64,000 nucleotides of DNA, from contig FP929140.1 in NCBI GenBank assembly GCA_000198515.1, positions 2,082,527-2,146,526 on the forward strand. Direction: 5' to 3'. The notes under the pieces are model-generated. The model had not been told where the DNA came from, did not search any database, and worked only from the letters and a program-made list of their open reading frames with translations. Source of the stretch: a gamma proteobacterium HdN1. Its GTDB lineage: Bacteria; Pseudomonadota; Gammaproteobacteria; Pseudomonadales; Ketobacteraceae. The position numbers and the translations under genes were made by a program. Shown here in pieces: positions 46,590 through 55,568 of the stretch (position 1 is the first letter of the stretch; the number at the start of each line of letters is the position of its first letter).

Positions 46590-48956
46590 TTGAAAGACTA
46601 TGTCGTTTGGTTTCGCGATCTTAAAAAAACCGACGTAAACCTCGTGGGCGGAAAAAACGCATCATTGGGTGAAATGATAAGTAACTTGGATGGAGCTGGG
46701 GTGACTGTTCCCGACGGCTTCGCCACGACCGCATCCGCCTACCGGGAGTTTCTGGAGCAAAGCGGCCTGAACGAGCGTATTTACAAGGCGCTCGACGCGC
46801 TGGACGTCGGCAATGTGCTCGCGCTCGCAGAAACCGGCAGCCAGATCCGCCAGTGGATTCTGGAAACTCCTTTCCAGGCACCGCTCGACAAGGCGATCCG
46901 TGAGGCATTCGCTACGCTGCAGGGCAATAATGCGGGGCTCGCAGTTGCGGTGCGCTCCTCTGCAACAGCGGAAGATTTGCCGGATGCATCCTTTGCTGGC
47001 CAACAAGAAACTTTCCTCAACGTGCGCGGCGTGGATGCCGTACTTAAAGCGGCACATGAGGTGTTTGCCTCCCTTTTTAACGATCGCGCAATTGCTTATC
47101 GCGTCCACCAAGGCTTTGATCACAAGCAGGTGGCGCTCTCAACCGGCGTACAACGCATGGTTCGCAGCGAAACCGGTGCCGCTGGCGTGATGTTTTCACT
47201 GGACACCGAGTCTGGGTTCCGTGATGTGGTATTCGTCACCAGCTCTTATGGCTTGGGTGAAACCGTGGTGCAAGGTCAGGTCAACCCTGATGAGTTTTAT
47301 GTACACAAAAAGACCTTGGCGAATGGTCGCAGCGCAATTTTGCGCCGTAACCTTGGTAGCAAGGCAGTCAAGATGATTTACGCGGCTCAGGGAAGCGGCA
47401 AGCTGGTTTCTACGGTAGAAGTAGACAAAGCCGAGCGCTGCCAGTTCAGCCTGACCGATGCCGAAGTGGAAGCACTGGCCCGCCAGTGTGTCATCATTGA
47501 GAAGCACTACGGCCATCCGGTAGACGTTGAGTGGGCGAAAGACGGCGACGACGGCAAGCTCTACATTGTTCAGGCGCGCCCTGAAACGGTGAAGAGCCGC
47601 CAGAGCAACACCATGGAGCGCTACCTGCTGAATGAAAAAGGTAAGGTGCTCGTAGAAGGTCGTTCGATCGGCCACAAGATTGGCAGCGGAAAGGTGCGGA
47701 TCATCAACAATCTGCGCGAAATGGACAAGGTGCAGCCGGGCGATGTATTGGTTACCGACATGACGGACCCTGATTGGGAGCCAATCATGAAGCGTGCCTC
47801 GGCCATTGTGACCAATCGCGGCGGGCGCACCTGCCACGCGGCCATTATTGCGCGTGAGCTGGGGATTCCGGCAGTTGTGGGTTGTGGCGATGCAACCGAC
47901 CTTTTGGCTGAAGATCGAGCGGTTACCGTGTCTTGCGCCGAAGGCGATACGGGGCTTGTTTATGAGGGCGAGCTTGACTTCAACGTCAAGACTAATTCAA
48001 TTGAATCCATGCCCAAGCTGCCCTTCAAGGTGATGATGAACGTTGGCAATCCAGACCGCGCCTTCGATTTCCAAGCGCTGCCGAACGAAGGGGTAGGGCT
48101 TGCGCGTTTGGAGTTTATTATCAACCGGATGATTGGCGTGCACCCGAAGGCGCTACTCAATTTCGACAGCTTGCCGCGCGATATCCGGCAGGCCGTTGAA
48201 CGCCGTATTTCAGGGTATGCTGGGCCAGTCGAGTTTTATGTTGAAAAACTGGTAGAAGGAATTTCTACGCTCGCGGCGGCTTTTTATCCCAAGCCCGTCA
48301 TTGTACGGATGTCTGACTTCAAATCGAACGAGTATGCGAACCTGATTGGCGGCAAGCTCTACGAACCCGAAGAAGAAAACCCGATGCTGGGCTTCCGTGG
48401 CGCATCCCGCTATGTTTCTGACAGCTTCCGTGATTGCTTTGTGCTGGAATGCCGAGCGATCAAGAAGGTGCGTGAAGAAATGGCGCTGGACAATGTGGAA
48501 CTGATGATCCCCTTTGTTAGAACCGTAGGTGAAGCCGCGCAAGTCGTGCAACTGCTGGAAGAAAATGGCTTGAAGCGTGGTGATAAGGGGCTGCGTGTCA
48601 TCATGATGTGCGAGCTGCCCACCAACGCGTTGCTGGCCGATGATTTTCTCCAGCACTTTGATGGCTTTTCGATCGGCTCCAACGATTTAACCCAGCTCAC
48701 GCTTGGCTTGGATCGTGACTCAGGCATCGTCTCCCACCTGTTCGACGAACGCGATCCGGCAGTGAAGACGCTGCTCAAAATGGCCATTGATGCGTGCAAC
48801 AAGGCAGGCAAATATGTGGGCATCTGCGGCCAAGGGCCTTCTGACCACCCGGATCTTGCCAAGTGGTTGATGCAGATCGGCATCAATAGCGTGTCGCTGA
48901 ATCCGGATTCTGTGCTGGATACTTGGTTCTATCTGGCAGAAAACCACGTCGATTGA
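46590..48956 (+). CDS. ppsA: Phosphoenolpyruvate synthase (pyruvate, water dikinase)
   Basis: Makes phosphoenolpyruvate from pyruvate and ATP for gluconeogenesis. The N-terminal ATP-grasp domain begins [15 protein letters not shown], with [20 protein letters not shown]. The phosphohistidine domain has the catalytic His in [20 protein letters not shown]. The C-terminal PEP-binding barrel includes [26 protein letters not shown] and [21 protein letters not shown] start it at TTG 46590 ([10 protein letters not shown]), with GGGAG 7 bases upstream, giving 788 residues; the frame opens at 46467 but that 41-residue extension has no family match. Confidence 0.96.
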   Translation: MKDYVVWFRDLKKTDVNLVGGKNASLGEMISNLDGAGVTVPDGFATTASAYREFLEQSGLNERIYKALDALDVGNVLALAETGSQIRQWILETPFQAPLDKAIREAFATLQGNNAGLAVAVRSSATAEDLPDASFAGQQETFLNVRGVDAVLKAAHEVFASLFNDRAIAYRVHQGFDHKQVALSTGVQRMVRSETGAAGVMFSLDTESGFRDVVFVTSSYGLGETVVQGQVNPDEFYVHKKTLANGRSAILRRNLGSKAVKMIYAAQGSGKLVSTVEVDKAERCQFSLTDAEVEALARQCVIIEKHYGHPVDVEWAKDGDDGKLYIVQARPETVKSRQSNTMERYLLNEKGKVLVEGRSIGHKIGSGKVRIINNLREMDKVQPGDVLVTDMTDPDWEPIMKRASAIVTNRGGRTCHAAIIARELGIPAVVGCGDATDLLAEDRAVTVSCAEGDTGLVYEGELDFNVKTNSIESMPKLPFKVMMNVGNPDRAFDFQALPNEGVGLARLEFIINRMIGVHPKALLNFDSLPRDIRQAVERRISGYAGPVEFYVEKLVEGISTLAAAFYPKPVIVRMSDFKSNEYANLIGGKLYEPEEENPMLGFRGASRYVSDSFRDCFVLECRAIKKVREEMALDNVELMIPFVRTVGEAAQVVQLLEENGLKRGDKGLRVIMMCELPTNALLADDFLQHFDGFSIGSNDLTQLTLGLDRDSGIVSHLFDERDPAVKTLLKMAIDACNKAGKYVGICGQGPSDHPDLAKWLMQIGINSVSLNPDSVLDTWFYLAENHVD

Positions 48957-49014
48957 CGGGCAATGCCTGATTCTGTGCGCTGCTTGAGCTTTTGTTCTTG
49001 CAGTCGCACAGCGC

Positions 49015-49050
49015 GTCTTAGCCTTAGCCTTAGCCTTAGCCTTAGCGTTC
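49015..49050 (+). repeat. Hexanucleotide (GCCTTA) repeat at the hisI 3' end
   Basis: Four perfect GCCTTA units (49021-49044) are flanked by degenerate units GTCTTA and GCGTTC. The TAA stop of hisI (minus strand) lies inside the last perfect unit. Confidence 0.88.
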
Positions 49051-49476
49051 TCCGTAAAGCTCCTCGGGATCCACCATCGGCTCGCGATCCATCACCACGT
49101 CCTCTTCCTCAAACTTCCAATAGAAGCAGCTTGCCCGCCCGGTGTGGCAGGCAGGGCCGGTTTGGTCGACCAGCAGCAACAAAGTATCGCCATCACAGTC
49201 TGTTCGTAGCTCGACCAGCTGCTGCACTTGGCGGCTTTCCTCGCCTTTACGCCACAGTCTTTGCCGCGAACGCGACCAATAACAAACCTGTTTATTGGCA
49301 AGGGTCTCCTCTAGAGCTTCGCGGTTCATCCACGCCATCATCAATACCTCTCCGGTATCGTATTGCTGTGCGATGGCGGGCAACAGGCCGTCACTCCCAA
49401 AGCGCAAAGCGTCTAGCACTTCTTTTGTAGAGGCTCGGTAGCCTAAGGGCTTTCCCTCAAGTGCTTTGAGATTCAT
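49042..49476 (-). CDS. hisI: Phosphoribosyl-AMP cyclohydrolase
   Basis: Opens the purine ring of PR-AMP, the third step of histidine synthesis. Metal and substrate motifs are intact: GEVLMMAWMNREALEETL, CYWSRSRQRLWRKGEES, DCDGDTLLLLVDQTG and ACHTGRASCFYW. It is 144 residues and not fused to HisE. It lies alone here, away from other his genes; no hisE or tat genes follow. The convergent ppsA ends 85 bases away. Confidence 0.95.
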   Translation of the reverse strand: MNLKALEGKPLGYRASTKEVLDALRFGSDGLLPAIAQQYDTGEVLMMAWMNREALEETLANKQVCYWSRSRQRLWRKGEESRQVQQLVELRTDCDGDTLLLLVDQTGPACHTGRASCFYWKFEEEDVVMDREPMVDPEELYGER

Positions 49477-49754
49477 TTTGTCGCTCCAGTTGGAAATTAA
49501 GAGGTATATAAGGGCTAGGGCTGCGCGCCATTATACAGGCGTACAAACGCCATAGATCAAGAAATGCAAGGCCTAGAAGTGGGGCTGTCTACATTTGGGT
49601 ACATTGATTCACCTCAACAGTCGCTATTGTTACATTAAATAGTGGCAGACAGAACTACCAAGTCGGTATATTGTGAAACTGTCAGCAGGTCATGTGCCTG
49701 ACCCAACCGAGCAATGAAGTCATCAGACACAACCATCAGTTAAGAGAGACAAGC

Positions 49755-50615
49755 ATGAGCGATAACAGAAAACACCAAGAGGCGCCTGTTCTTCCCGTTC
49801 GTCGTGATGTTCGCTTCGGTCTTCCCGCCGACCAGATCGGGTCTTGGCATTACACGGCAGGCCCCGTGTTTACCGCATTCCTAAATACATTTTCCATTGT
49901 ACTCCCTGTGGGGGAGCGCTTTTTCATGGATAATGTGCGCGCGTATCGCGATCAGATCACCGATCCTGAACTCAAAAAAGCCGTGACTGCCTTCATTGGG
50001 CAAGAAGCAATGCACAGCCGTGAACACATTGAGTACAACAACGCGCTGTTTGCGGTTTCTTCGATTGCGCCCAAGTTTGAAAAGTTCGTCGGTAAAATTC
50101 TTACCAGCATCAACAAATACGCACCGAGGCCCATTGGCTTGGCGGGTACCATCGCGCTTGAACACTTCACCGCACTACTGGCCGATAGCGTACTTTCCGA
50201 ACCACGTATCTCCGAGGGCGCAGAGCCTCACTATGCTGCGCTGTGGCGTTGGCACTCCCTCGAAGAAACCGAGCACAAAGCGGTGGCCTATGATGTGTGG
50301 GAAACCGTAATCGGAACCGGCCCAGGTGCATACGCGCTGCGTGCGGTTGGACTGGCGGCGGCAACGGTGATCTTCTGGGGCTTGGTAATTCCTGTATTTC
50401 TTGAAGTGCTGCGTGAAGAAGGCAAGCTGACGGATGTCGATGGCTGGAAGAAGTTCTACAAATTTACGATGGGCGACATTGGATTGATTCGCATCCAGCT
50501 GCGGAACTACATCGACTATTTCCGCCCAGATTTCCACCCATGGGATCACGACAACCGTAAGTATCTTGAACAGATTGATGAGTTCCTTGCTTATCAGCAA
50601 TCGCTCGCTGCGTAG
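49755..50615 (+). CDS. Predicted metal-dependent hydrolase (PF10118 family)
   Basis: A 286-residue protein with a helical, ferritin-like look. Clustered Glu/His pairs that could hold metal are AFIGQEAMHSREHIEYN, IALEHFTALLADSV and WRWHSLEETEHKAVAYDVW. A hydrophobic segment near residues 200-220 (GLAAATVIFWGLVIPVFL) may be membrane-associated. ATG 49755 has GAGAGA upstream; the frame opens at 49692. No reaction is established for this family as far as I know. A long structured hairpin follows the gene. The 278-base spacer upstream shows no clear element. Confidence 0.82.
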   Translation: MSDNRKHQEAPVLPVRRDVRFGLPADQIGSWHYTAGPVFTAFLNTFSIVLPVGERFFMDNVRAYRDQITDPELKKAVTAFIGQEAMHSREHIEYNNALFAVSSIAPKFEKFVGKILTSINKYAPRPIGLAGTIALEHFTALLADSVLSEPRISEGAEPHYAALWRWHSLEETEHKAVAYDVWETVIGTGPGAYALRAVGLAAATVIFWGLVIPVFLEVLREEGKLTDVDGWKKFYKFTMGDIGLIRIQLRNYIDYFRPDFHPWDHDNRKYLEQIDEFLAYQQSLAA

Positions 50616-50673
50616 TTACGCAAGTTAAGCGATCAGAGCCACGTTTCAGAAGAGCCATTCTTCAGGACGACCA

Positions 50674-50757
50674 AAAAGCTCCGCAGAATGAATTGACTCC
50701 CGAAAGTTGGGCAACCATCCAACCGACGTGGGTCAGTTCAGAATGCGGGGCTTTTTT
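50674..50757 (+). terminator. Three-tier hairpin with T tract after the PF10118 gene
   Basis: Outer stem AAGCTCCGCA with TGCGGGGCTT (50676-50685 with 50744-50753), a middle stem GAATTGAC with GTCAGTTC (50690-50697 with 50732-50739) and an inner stem GTTGG with CCAAC (50706-50710 with 50719-50723) nest inside one another and end in TTTTTTC. It terminates transcription in form but is far larger than a normal terminator, so it could also be the 3' part of a small RNA. Confidence 0.7.
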
Positions 50758-50863
50758 CTTTCTATTTCCATCGCAGCTTTACTACTGACGGATTTGCAAG
50801 GATTTACTACACTCAAAGCTGACAAGTACAAAAATGACATCAAGGCCGTGGAGGCTTTTTGGC

Positions 50864-52459
50864 ATGAAGGTTTGCGCGGTTGACGATTTTCAGGCTTTGC
50901 GACGCCTGGCCGAAAACAATGATTGCGTGCCTCCGATGCCGGATCTTGTGCTCACGACGCTTGAGGTGTTGCGTAGCCACAACTTTCATAAATTGACGCT
51001 CTGTGGTGACACCACCCAACAAGTGAAGATTTCCTCAAGTTCTTCAGGTTACAGTTCTTCGTCAACTTCACTCACGGTCGGCCCGCCCAACCGGGCTACA
51101 AATACCGCACTTGAGTTTGCGGTGGCGCTTCTCCGCAGGGAAAGCGCGCTTAATCTCGCTTCACGACGCAAGATTCACCGCCAGAATACCCGCGATTCGC
51201 TCACCCAATTGCTGAATCGCCGCGAGTTTTACCGGCGCTTGTCAAAAACTGTTGCACGCACCGTTAGTAATCCAGTGCCGAATGCGTTGCTGCTGGTGGA
51301 CCTTGATTTTTTCAAGGTCATTAACGAAACCTTCGGGAGCGAAGCGGGTGACGCATTTCTCCAAGAGGTGGCCGGCCTGATCAAAGACAGCGTCCGGGCC
51401 CAAGATTGCGTGGCGCGGCTCGGTGGGGATGAATTTGGTCTCTTGCTGCGCGATTGCGATCTGGAAACCGCTCAGCGTATTGCGACCCATATCAACCAGC
51501 GCCTCACCCAACATCAATTTTGCTGGGATGATCGCTTTCTGCCGCTTACCGCGAGCATTGCACTTGTTGTGCTGGATTGCCAACAGGGCAGCGTCGAGTA
51601 CTATCTTGCCCGTGCGGAAGCCGCAATCTATACCGCGAAAGAAGCCGGTGGAAATCGCTGCCAAGTGTATGACGAACACCATTCGCTAATGATTTTGCAC
51701 CAAAAGGGGTTGATGTGGTTTGGGCGCATCCATGCAGCCTTAGAAAACAACCGCTTTATCCTGTACGCGCAGAAAATCAATCCACTCTCTAGTAAAGCGC
51801 GCAAAGAAGGCTGCCACTATGAGCTGCTGATACGAATGCTAGAGGATGATGGCAGTATTATTTCTCCTGGGGAGTTTCTCCCGGTTGCAGAACGCTACAA
51901 CCTGATGCCAATGATTGATCGCTGGGTGATTACGCGTGCATTTCAGTGGTTGGCGGCGAATGCTAGTAAGCGTCATGCGATTGGTGTGTGCTCGGTGAAC
52001 GTATCCGGCGCATCGCTTTGTGATGAAAGTTTTTGCAATTATGTGCTCGACCAATTTCAGCGTTATCGCGTTCGCGGTGAAAACATCTGCTTCGAGATTA
52101 CCGAAACGATGGCCATCCGTAATTTGCAGCGAACCTTAGACTTTATCGCCCAAATGAAGCAGTTTCACTGCAAGTTTTCGCTGGATGACTTTGGCTCAGG
52201 ATTTTCCTCTTACGGCCATCTGCGCTCCTTGCCCGTGGACTACGTAAAGATTGATGGCCAATTCGTGCGCCAAATGGCCGATGATCCAGTGGACTACGCA
52301 ATGGTAAAAAGCATTAACGAGCTAGGCCATCTGATGAGGCGGCAAACCATTGCTGAATTTGTCGAAGACGACACCACCCTAGAAAAGCTGCGTAGCCTAG
52401 GGGTTGACTATGTGCAGGGCTATGGAATCGAGAAGCCACGCAAACTCGTCGGCATTTGA
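50864..52459 (+). CDS. Diguanylate cyclase/phosphodiesterase (GGDEF-EAL)
   Basis: Cyclic di-GMP turnover protein of 531 residues. The N-terminal 100 residues have no known sensor domain but contain an odd serine-rich stretch (SSSSSGYSSSSTSL). The GGDEF domain has DSLTQLLNRREFYRRL and an intact RLGGDEFG active site. The EAL domain has YELLIR (ExLxR kept), VNVSG, FEITET, SLDDFGSGFSS, YVKIDG, AEFVED and YVQGYGIEKP, so the catalytic residues appear complete. There are no membrane helices. ATG 50864 has GGAGG 9 bases upstream; 50834 has no site. Confidence 0.92.
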   Translation: MKVCAVDDFQALRRLAENNDCVPPMPDLVLTTLEVLRSHNFHKLTLCGDTTQQVKISSSSSGYSSSSTSLTVGPPNRATNTALEFAVALLRRESALNLASRRKIHRQNTRDSLTQLLNRREFYRRLSKTVARTVSNPVPNALLLVDLDFFKVINETFGSEAGDAFLQEVAGLIKDSVRAQDCVARLGGDEFGLLLRDCDLETAQRIATHINQRLTQHQFCWDDRFLPLTASIALVVLDCQQGSVEYYLARAEAAIYTAKEAGGNRCQVYDEHHSLMILHQKGLMWFGRIHAALENNRFILYAQKINPLSSKARKEGCHYELLIRMLEDDGSIISPGEFLPVAERYNLMPMIDRWVITRAFQWLAANASKRHAIGVCSVNVSGASLCDESFCNYVLDQFQRYRVRGENICFEITETMAIRNLQRTLDFIAQMKQFHCKFSLDDFGSGFSSYGHLRSLPVDYVKIDGQFVRQMADDPVDYAMVKSINELGHLMRRQTIAEFVEDDTTLEKLRSLGVDYVQGYGIEKPRKLVGI

Positions 52460-52512
52460 ATAGCCCGATTGGGTGACGGCGTGCGACAATCTGATCTGAG
52501 AGAATGTGCTCT

Positions 52513-52546
52513 GTAGAGTAGCTGTCGCAGTAGAGCAGCCGTCGCT
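52513..52546 (+). repeat. 17-bp imperfect tandem duplication before the GTPase pair
   Basis: GTAGAGTAGCTGTCGCA and GTAGAGCAGCCGTCGCT are adjacent and differ at three positions. They lie in the 109-base spacer between the GGDEF-EAL gene and the first GTPase gene. Confidence 0.75.
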
Positions 52547-52568
52547 GTAGCCAAAGAGGGATCGACGC

Positions 52569-53831
52569 ATGCAACCATCAGAGAAACCAAGCTTTTTGAA
52601 CCGAATGCGTGAGTCTCTGCTTGCACCAAAAGTGGATGACAAAAGGCTTGAAGCAGCGCTGCTTGCTGCGTCCACGCAACAGCCACCACCGGTGCTCTGG
52701 CTGGTTGGAAAAACCCAATCAGGCAAAACTTCGCTGATCAAAGCACTGACCGGAAGCGATAGCGCTGAAATCGGCAATGGCTTTCGCCCGTGTACGCGTA
52801 CCGCGAGCTTTTATGATTATCCTGCAGAAGCACCGGTCGTCCGGTTCTTGGATACTCGCGGCCTTGGCGAAGTCAATTACAACCCAGACGAAGATATTCA
52901 ATACTGCGAAGCACAGTCGCACCTGTTGATCGCCGTGATGAAAGCCATGGATTTGCAGCAGTCGGAAATTCTCAAGGTGTTGGGTGCTGTTCGAAAGCGT
53001 CATCCCGACTGGCCGATTTTAGTCGTACATTCCTGCTTGCATGAAGCCTATGCGCCGGATGCAGAACACCCACAACCTTATCCTTTCGGAGATTTTGAGA
53101 ACGCTGCAATTCCAAGCGCTTTGCAGAGAAGCTTGCTGCGCCAGCAAGAATGGTTCACAAACCTACCGGGGGTGGGGCAAATTTTTCACGTTGCAGTGGA
53201 TTTTACCCATCCCGACGATGGCTATTCTCCACAAGATTATGGGCTGGAAGCTTTGTGGCAGGGGATTGAGGCCGTCTCCTCTTTAGGGCTGCGCGAACTG
53301 CTGCGCGCAGATTCAGGGGTGCGTGATACGTATGCGGCGAGCGCCCACCCTCATATCGTCGGTTACAGCATTGCAGCTGCAGGGATCGGTGCCTTGCCGG
53401 TAGTCGATCTTGCGCTGTTGCCGGCACTGCAAATGAAGATGCTGCATACACTGGCCTCCATTTACCAAAGGCCATGGACGCAGCGTACTACATCGGAATT
53501 TTTGGGTGCTTTAGGCGCTGGTTTTTTTGGTGAACTACTATTGCGCTGGGCAGGGCGGAGTGTGATCAAGCTTGTGCCCGCTTGGGGGCAAACTCTGGGT
53601 GCGCTGTGGGGAGCATCCAGCAGCGCGGCACTTACATTTGCGCTAGGAAAAACCGCCGTTTTCTATTTGAGCAATTTGAAAGACGGTGTTCCAGTTGAAA
53701 GCGAAACCTTAAAAGGGATTTATGCGAGCGCCTTCGAGAAAGGGCTTGCCATGCATTTGGATAACGCGAAACCGCAAGAAGATACGCCTCACCATCGCAA
53801 CGAGGCCGAAAAGCCACAGGGAAGTTTATGA
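52569..53831 (+). CDS. GTPase with C-terminal DUF697-like domain
   Basis: A 420-residue protein. The N-terminal Era/TrmE-like G domain (about residues 40-240) has the P-loop LVGKTQSGKTSLIKAL and the G3 motif FLDTRGLGE; a canonical NKxD is not visible, and VVHSCLHEAY may occupy that place. The C-terminal part (HPHIVGYSIAAAGIGALPVV, LALLPALQMKMLHTLASIY, FLGALGAGFFGELLLRW) is hydrophobic and matches DUF697-type sequences, which often sit at membranes. Its stop overlaps the next start (ATGA), pairing it with a second GTPase. Biological role unknown. Confidence 0.82.
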   Translation: MQPSEKPSFLNRMRESLLAPKVDDKRLEAALLAASTQQPPPVLWLVGKTQSGKTSLIKALTGSDSAEIGNGFRPCTRTASFYDYPAEAPVVRFLDTRGLGEVNYNPDEDIQYCEAQSHLLIAVMKAMDLQQSEILKVLGAVRKRHPDWPILVVHSCLHEAYAPDAEHPQPYPFGDFENAAIPSALQRSLLRQQEWFTNLPGVGQIFHVAVDFTHPDDGYSPQDYGLEALWQGIEAVSSLGLRELLRADSGVRDTYAASAHPHIVGYSIAAAGIGALPVVDLALLPALQMKMLHTLASIYQRPWTQRTTSEFLGALGAGFFGELLLRWAGRSVIKLVPAWGQTLGALWGASSSAALTFALGKTAVFYLSNLKDGVPVESETLKGIYASAFEKGLAMHLDNAKPQEDTPHHRNEAEKPQGSL

Positions 53832-55393
53832 CGCCGCTGATCCGAAGGTTTGGCAGAACAAGGTTGGTGGCACTGATCCTTACCGTGATTCCATTTCTGG
53901 TGTTGCCCGTGTTGGGCATTGCGTGGCTTTGGCAGACCGATACATTCCTGTATTGGCTTTTTGGTTTGTTCCTCTTTGGGGGGACAGGCTATTTGCTTCA
54001 TTGGCTCATAACGCAGCGTGACGCCCGCAAAGCGGCTGCAACGGGCAAATCCATTTCGGAAAGCACACAGCCCAACCCAAATTGGCCGAATGCAGCGAAT
54101 GCTCCTTGGCAGGTTGTGTCGGGGCTTGCGGATTCGGTAACGGTTGCAGAATGGCCCTTGAGTGACGTGGATCGGCTTTGGCTGCTTGGCCGCAATACGC
54201 TGGAAAGCGTGGCGCGGGTTTATCATCCCAATACCAAAAGCCCGCTGCTTGAACTCACTATTCCGAATGCGCTGATGATCATCGAACGCGCCAGCCGCGA
54301 GATGCGTATCGAAATTAGCGAACATATTCCGCTAAGTCATCAGCTTACCTTGGGCGATATTGTTCGCGTGCAGCGCTGGCAAGAATTTGCGGGCAAACTC
54401 GAAGCCGTCTACCGAGTCGGGCGCGCAGTACTGGATCCTTCTTCGATGCTCTTTAGCGAATTCCGCAGAGAAATGGGCAATCGCATCATGGGCTACGGCG
54501 CAGAACGGGTGCAGCTTTGGTTGCTGCAAGAGTATGTGCGCAAGGTGGGTTACTACGCAATTGAGCTCTACAGCGGCCGCTTGCTTCTCAGTAACGAAGA
54601 CCCTACAACCACCACTACCGCTACATCGAAGAAAGATCACCAACTGGCGCAGCGTGTTGAAGCGCTCATCAGCGCCCCCGAACCGCTGCGCATCATGGTA
54701 TTGGGCCGCAATAATGCGGGAAAATCCAGCTTGATCAACGCCCTGTTCGGCGAAGTGAAAGCACCAACCGACACGCTCCCATCGACGACGGATGAGATCA
54801 TCCCTTATCAATTAGAGCGAGAAGGGGGCACTGCGGCACTGATTTTTGATACCCCGGGTTGCGATAACCCACAGCTTTCAGAGCGAGCCTTAAAAACCTG
54901 CGTACTTAGCGCCGATCTGATTCTATGGGTGACTCCTGCCAACCGTCCAGACCGATCAGACGAACGCCAGCTACTCGCAAAAATTCGCCAGTGGCTTCTG
55001 AAACAAACTCAGCGTCGGCCCCCACCCATTTTGATGGTTATGACACACATTGACCAGCTTCGCCCCATCCGCGAATGGAAGCCACCCTTTGATCTCGCCA
55101 ACCCACGCAGCGAGAAGGCGCGCAATATCGTCGAAGCAATCGCGGCAGTCGCCACTGACCTGAATGTTCAGCCGGAGAGCATCATCCCCGTCAGTTTGGC
55201 AGAGGGCAGGGAATACAATGTTGACGACACGCTCTGGGCCGCCATCCTCGCAAATGAAGCGGAAGCCGAGCGTGTCCGTTTTACGCGCTGCATGGATGTC
55301 AAAAAGCGCGAGGAAAACTGGGCTTTGATTCGTAAGCAATTATTGAATGCAGGCCGCCTGCTGCTGGAAGTTCCGAAGATCATCAAGCCGTAA
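53828..55393 (+). CDS. Membrane-anchored GTPase, partner of the preceding gene
   Basis: A 521-residue protein with two N-terminal membrane helices (LVALILTVIPFLVLPVLGIA and YWLFGLFLFGGTGYLLHWLI). A helical middle region follows (residues 75-280), then a C-terminal G domain: G1 VLGRNNAGKSSLINALFG, G2 region STTDEIIPY, G3 IFDTPGCDNP and G4-like MVMTHIDQLRP (THID in place of NKxD). Its coupling by a 4-base overlap to the DUF697-type GTPase suggests a heteromeric membrane-associated pair. It precedes the porin modules by 175 bases. Function unknown. Confidence 0.82.
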   Translation: MTPLIRRFGRTRLVALILTVIPFLVLPVLGIAWLWQTDTFLYWLFGLFLFGGTGYLLHWLITQRDARKAAATGKSISESTQPNPNWPNAANAPWQVVSGLADSVTVAEWPLSDVDRLWLLGRNTLESVARVYHPNTKSPLLELTIPNALMIIERASREMRIEISEHIPLSHQLTLGDIVRVQRWQEFAGKLEAVYRVGRAVLDPSSMLFSEFRREMGNRIMGYGAERVQLWLLQEYVRKVGYYAIELYSGRLLLSNEDPTTTTTATSKKDHQLAQRVEALISAPEPLRIMVLGRNNAGKSSLINALFGEVKAPTDTLPSTTDEIIPYQLEREGGTAALIFDTPGCDNPQLSERALKTCVLSADLILWVTPANRPDRSDERQLLAKIRQWLLKQTQRRPPPILMVMTHIDQLRPIREWKPPFDLANPRSEKARNIVEAIAAVATDLNVQPESIIPVSLAEGREYNVDDTLWAAILANEAEAERVRFTRCMDVKKREENWALIRKQLLNAGRLLLEVPKIIKP

Positions 55394-55431
55394 CTATTTT
55401 GGGTGAAAACGGCAAAAATAGCGCCAGAATT

Positions 55432-55470
55432 TGGAATTCTTTTGAATCTATACTAGTACTTAAGAGGCTT
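55432..55470 (+). promoter_or_regulatory. Conserved leader block of porin module 1
   Basis: A block with TGGAATTCT, GAATCTATACTAGTACTTA and AGG is nearly repeated at 57318-57355 before module 2. TATACT (55449-55454) could be a -10 element; no convincing -35 is present at the right spacing. Conservation of non-coding sequence between two copies suggests a shared control site. Confidence 0.5.
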
Positions 55471-55568
55471 ATGGCTAGCGCAATTGATCTACGGAATGGC
55501 CTTGATTTACTACCATTCAGCTTGCGCTCTTCGAGTTAATTTTACTGGTCGCTACCAGGAGCCTTTGA

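Noticed and set aside
47196-47837. 213-codon minus-strand frame inside ppsA
   Set aside because: Shadow of the phosphohistidine and ATP-grasp region of ppsA, with no independent support.
49015-49050. CRISPR-like array at the GCCTTA repeat
   Set aside because: The units are six bases with no spacers; it is a simple hexanucleotide tract at the end of hisI.
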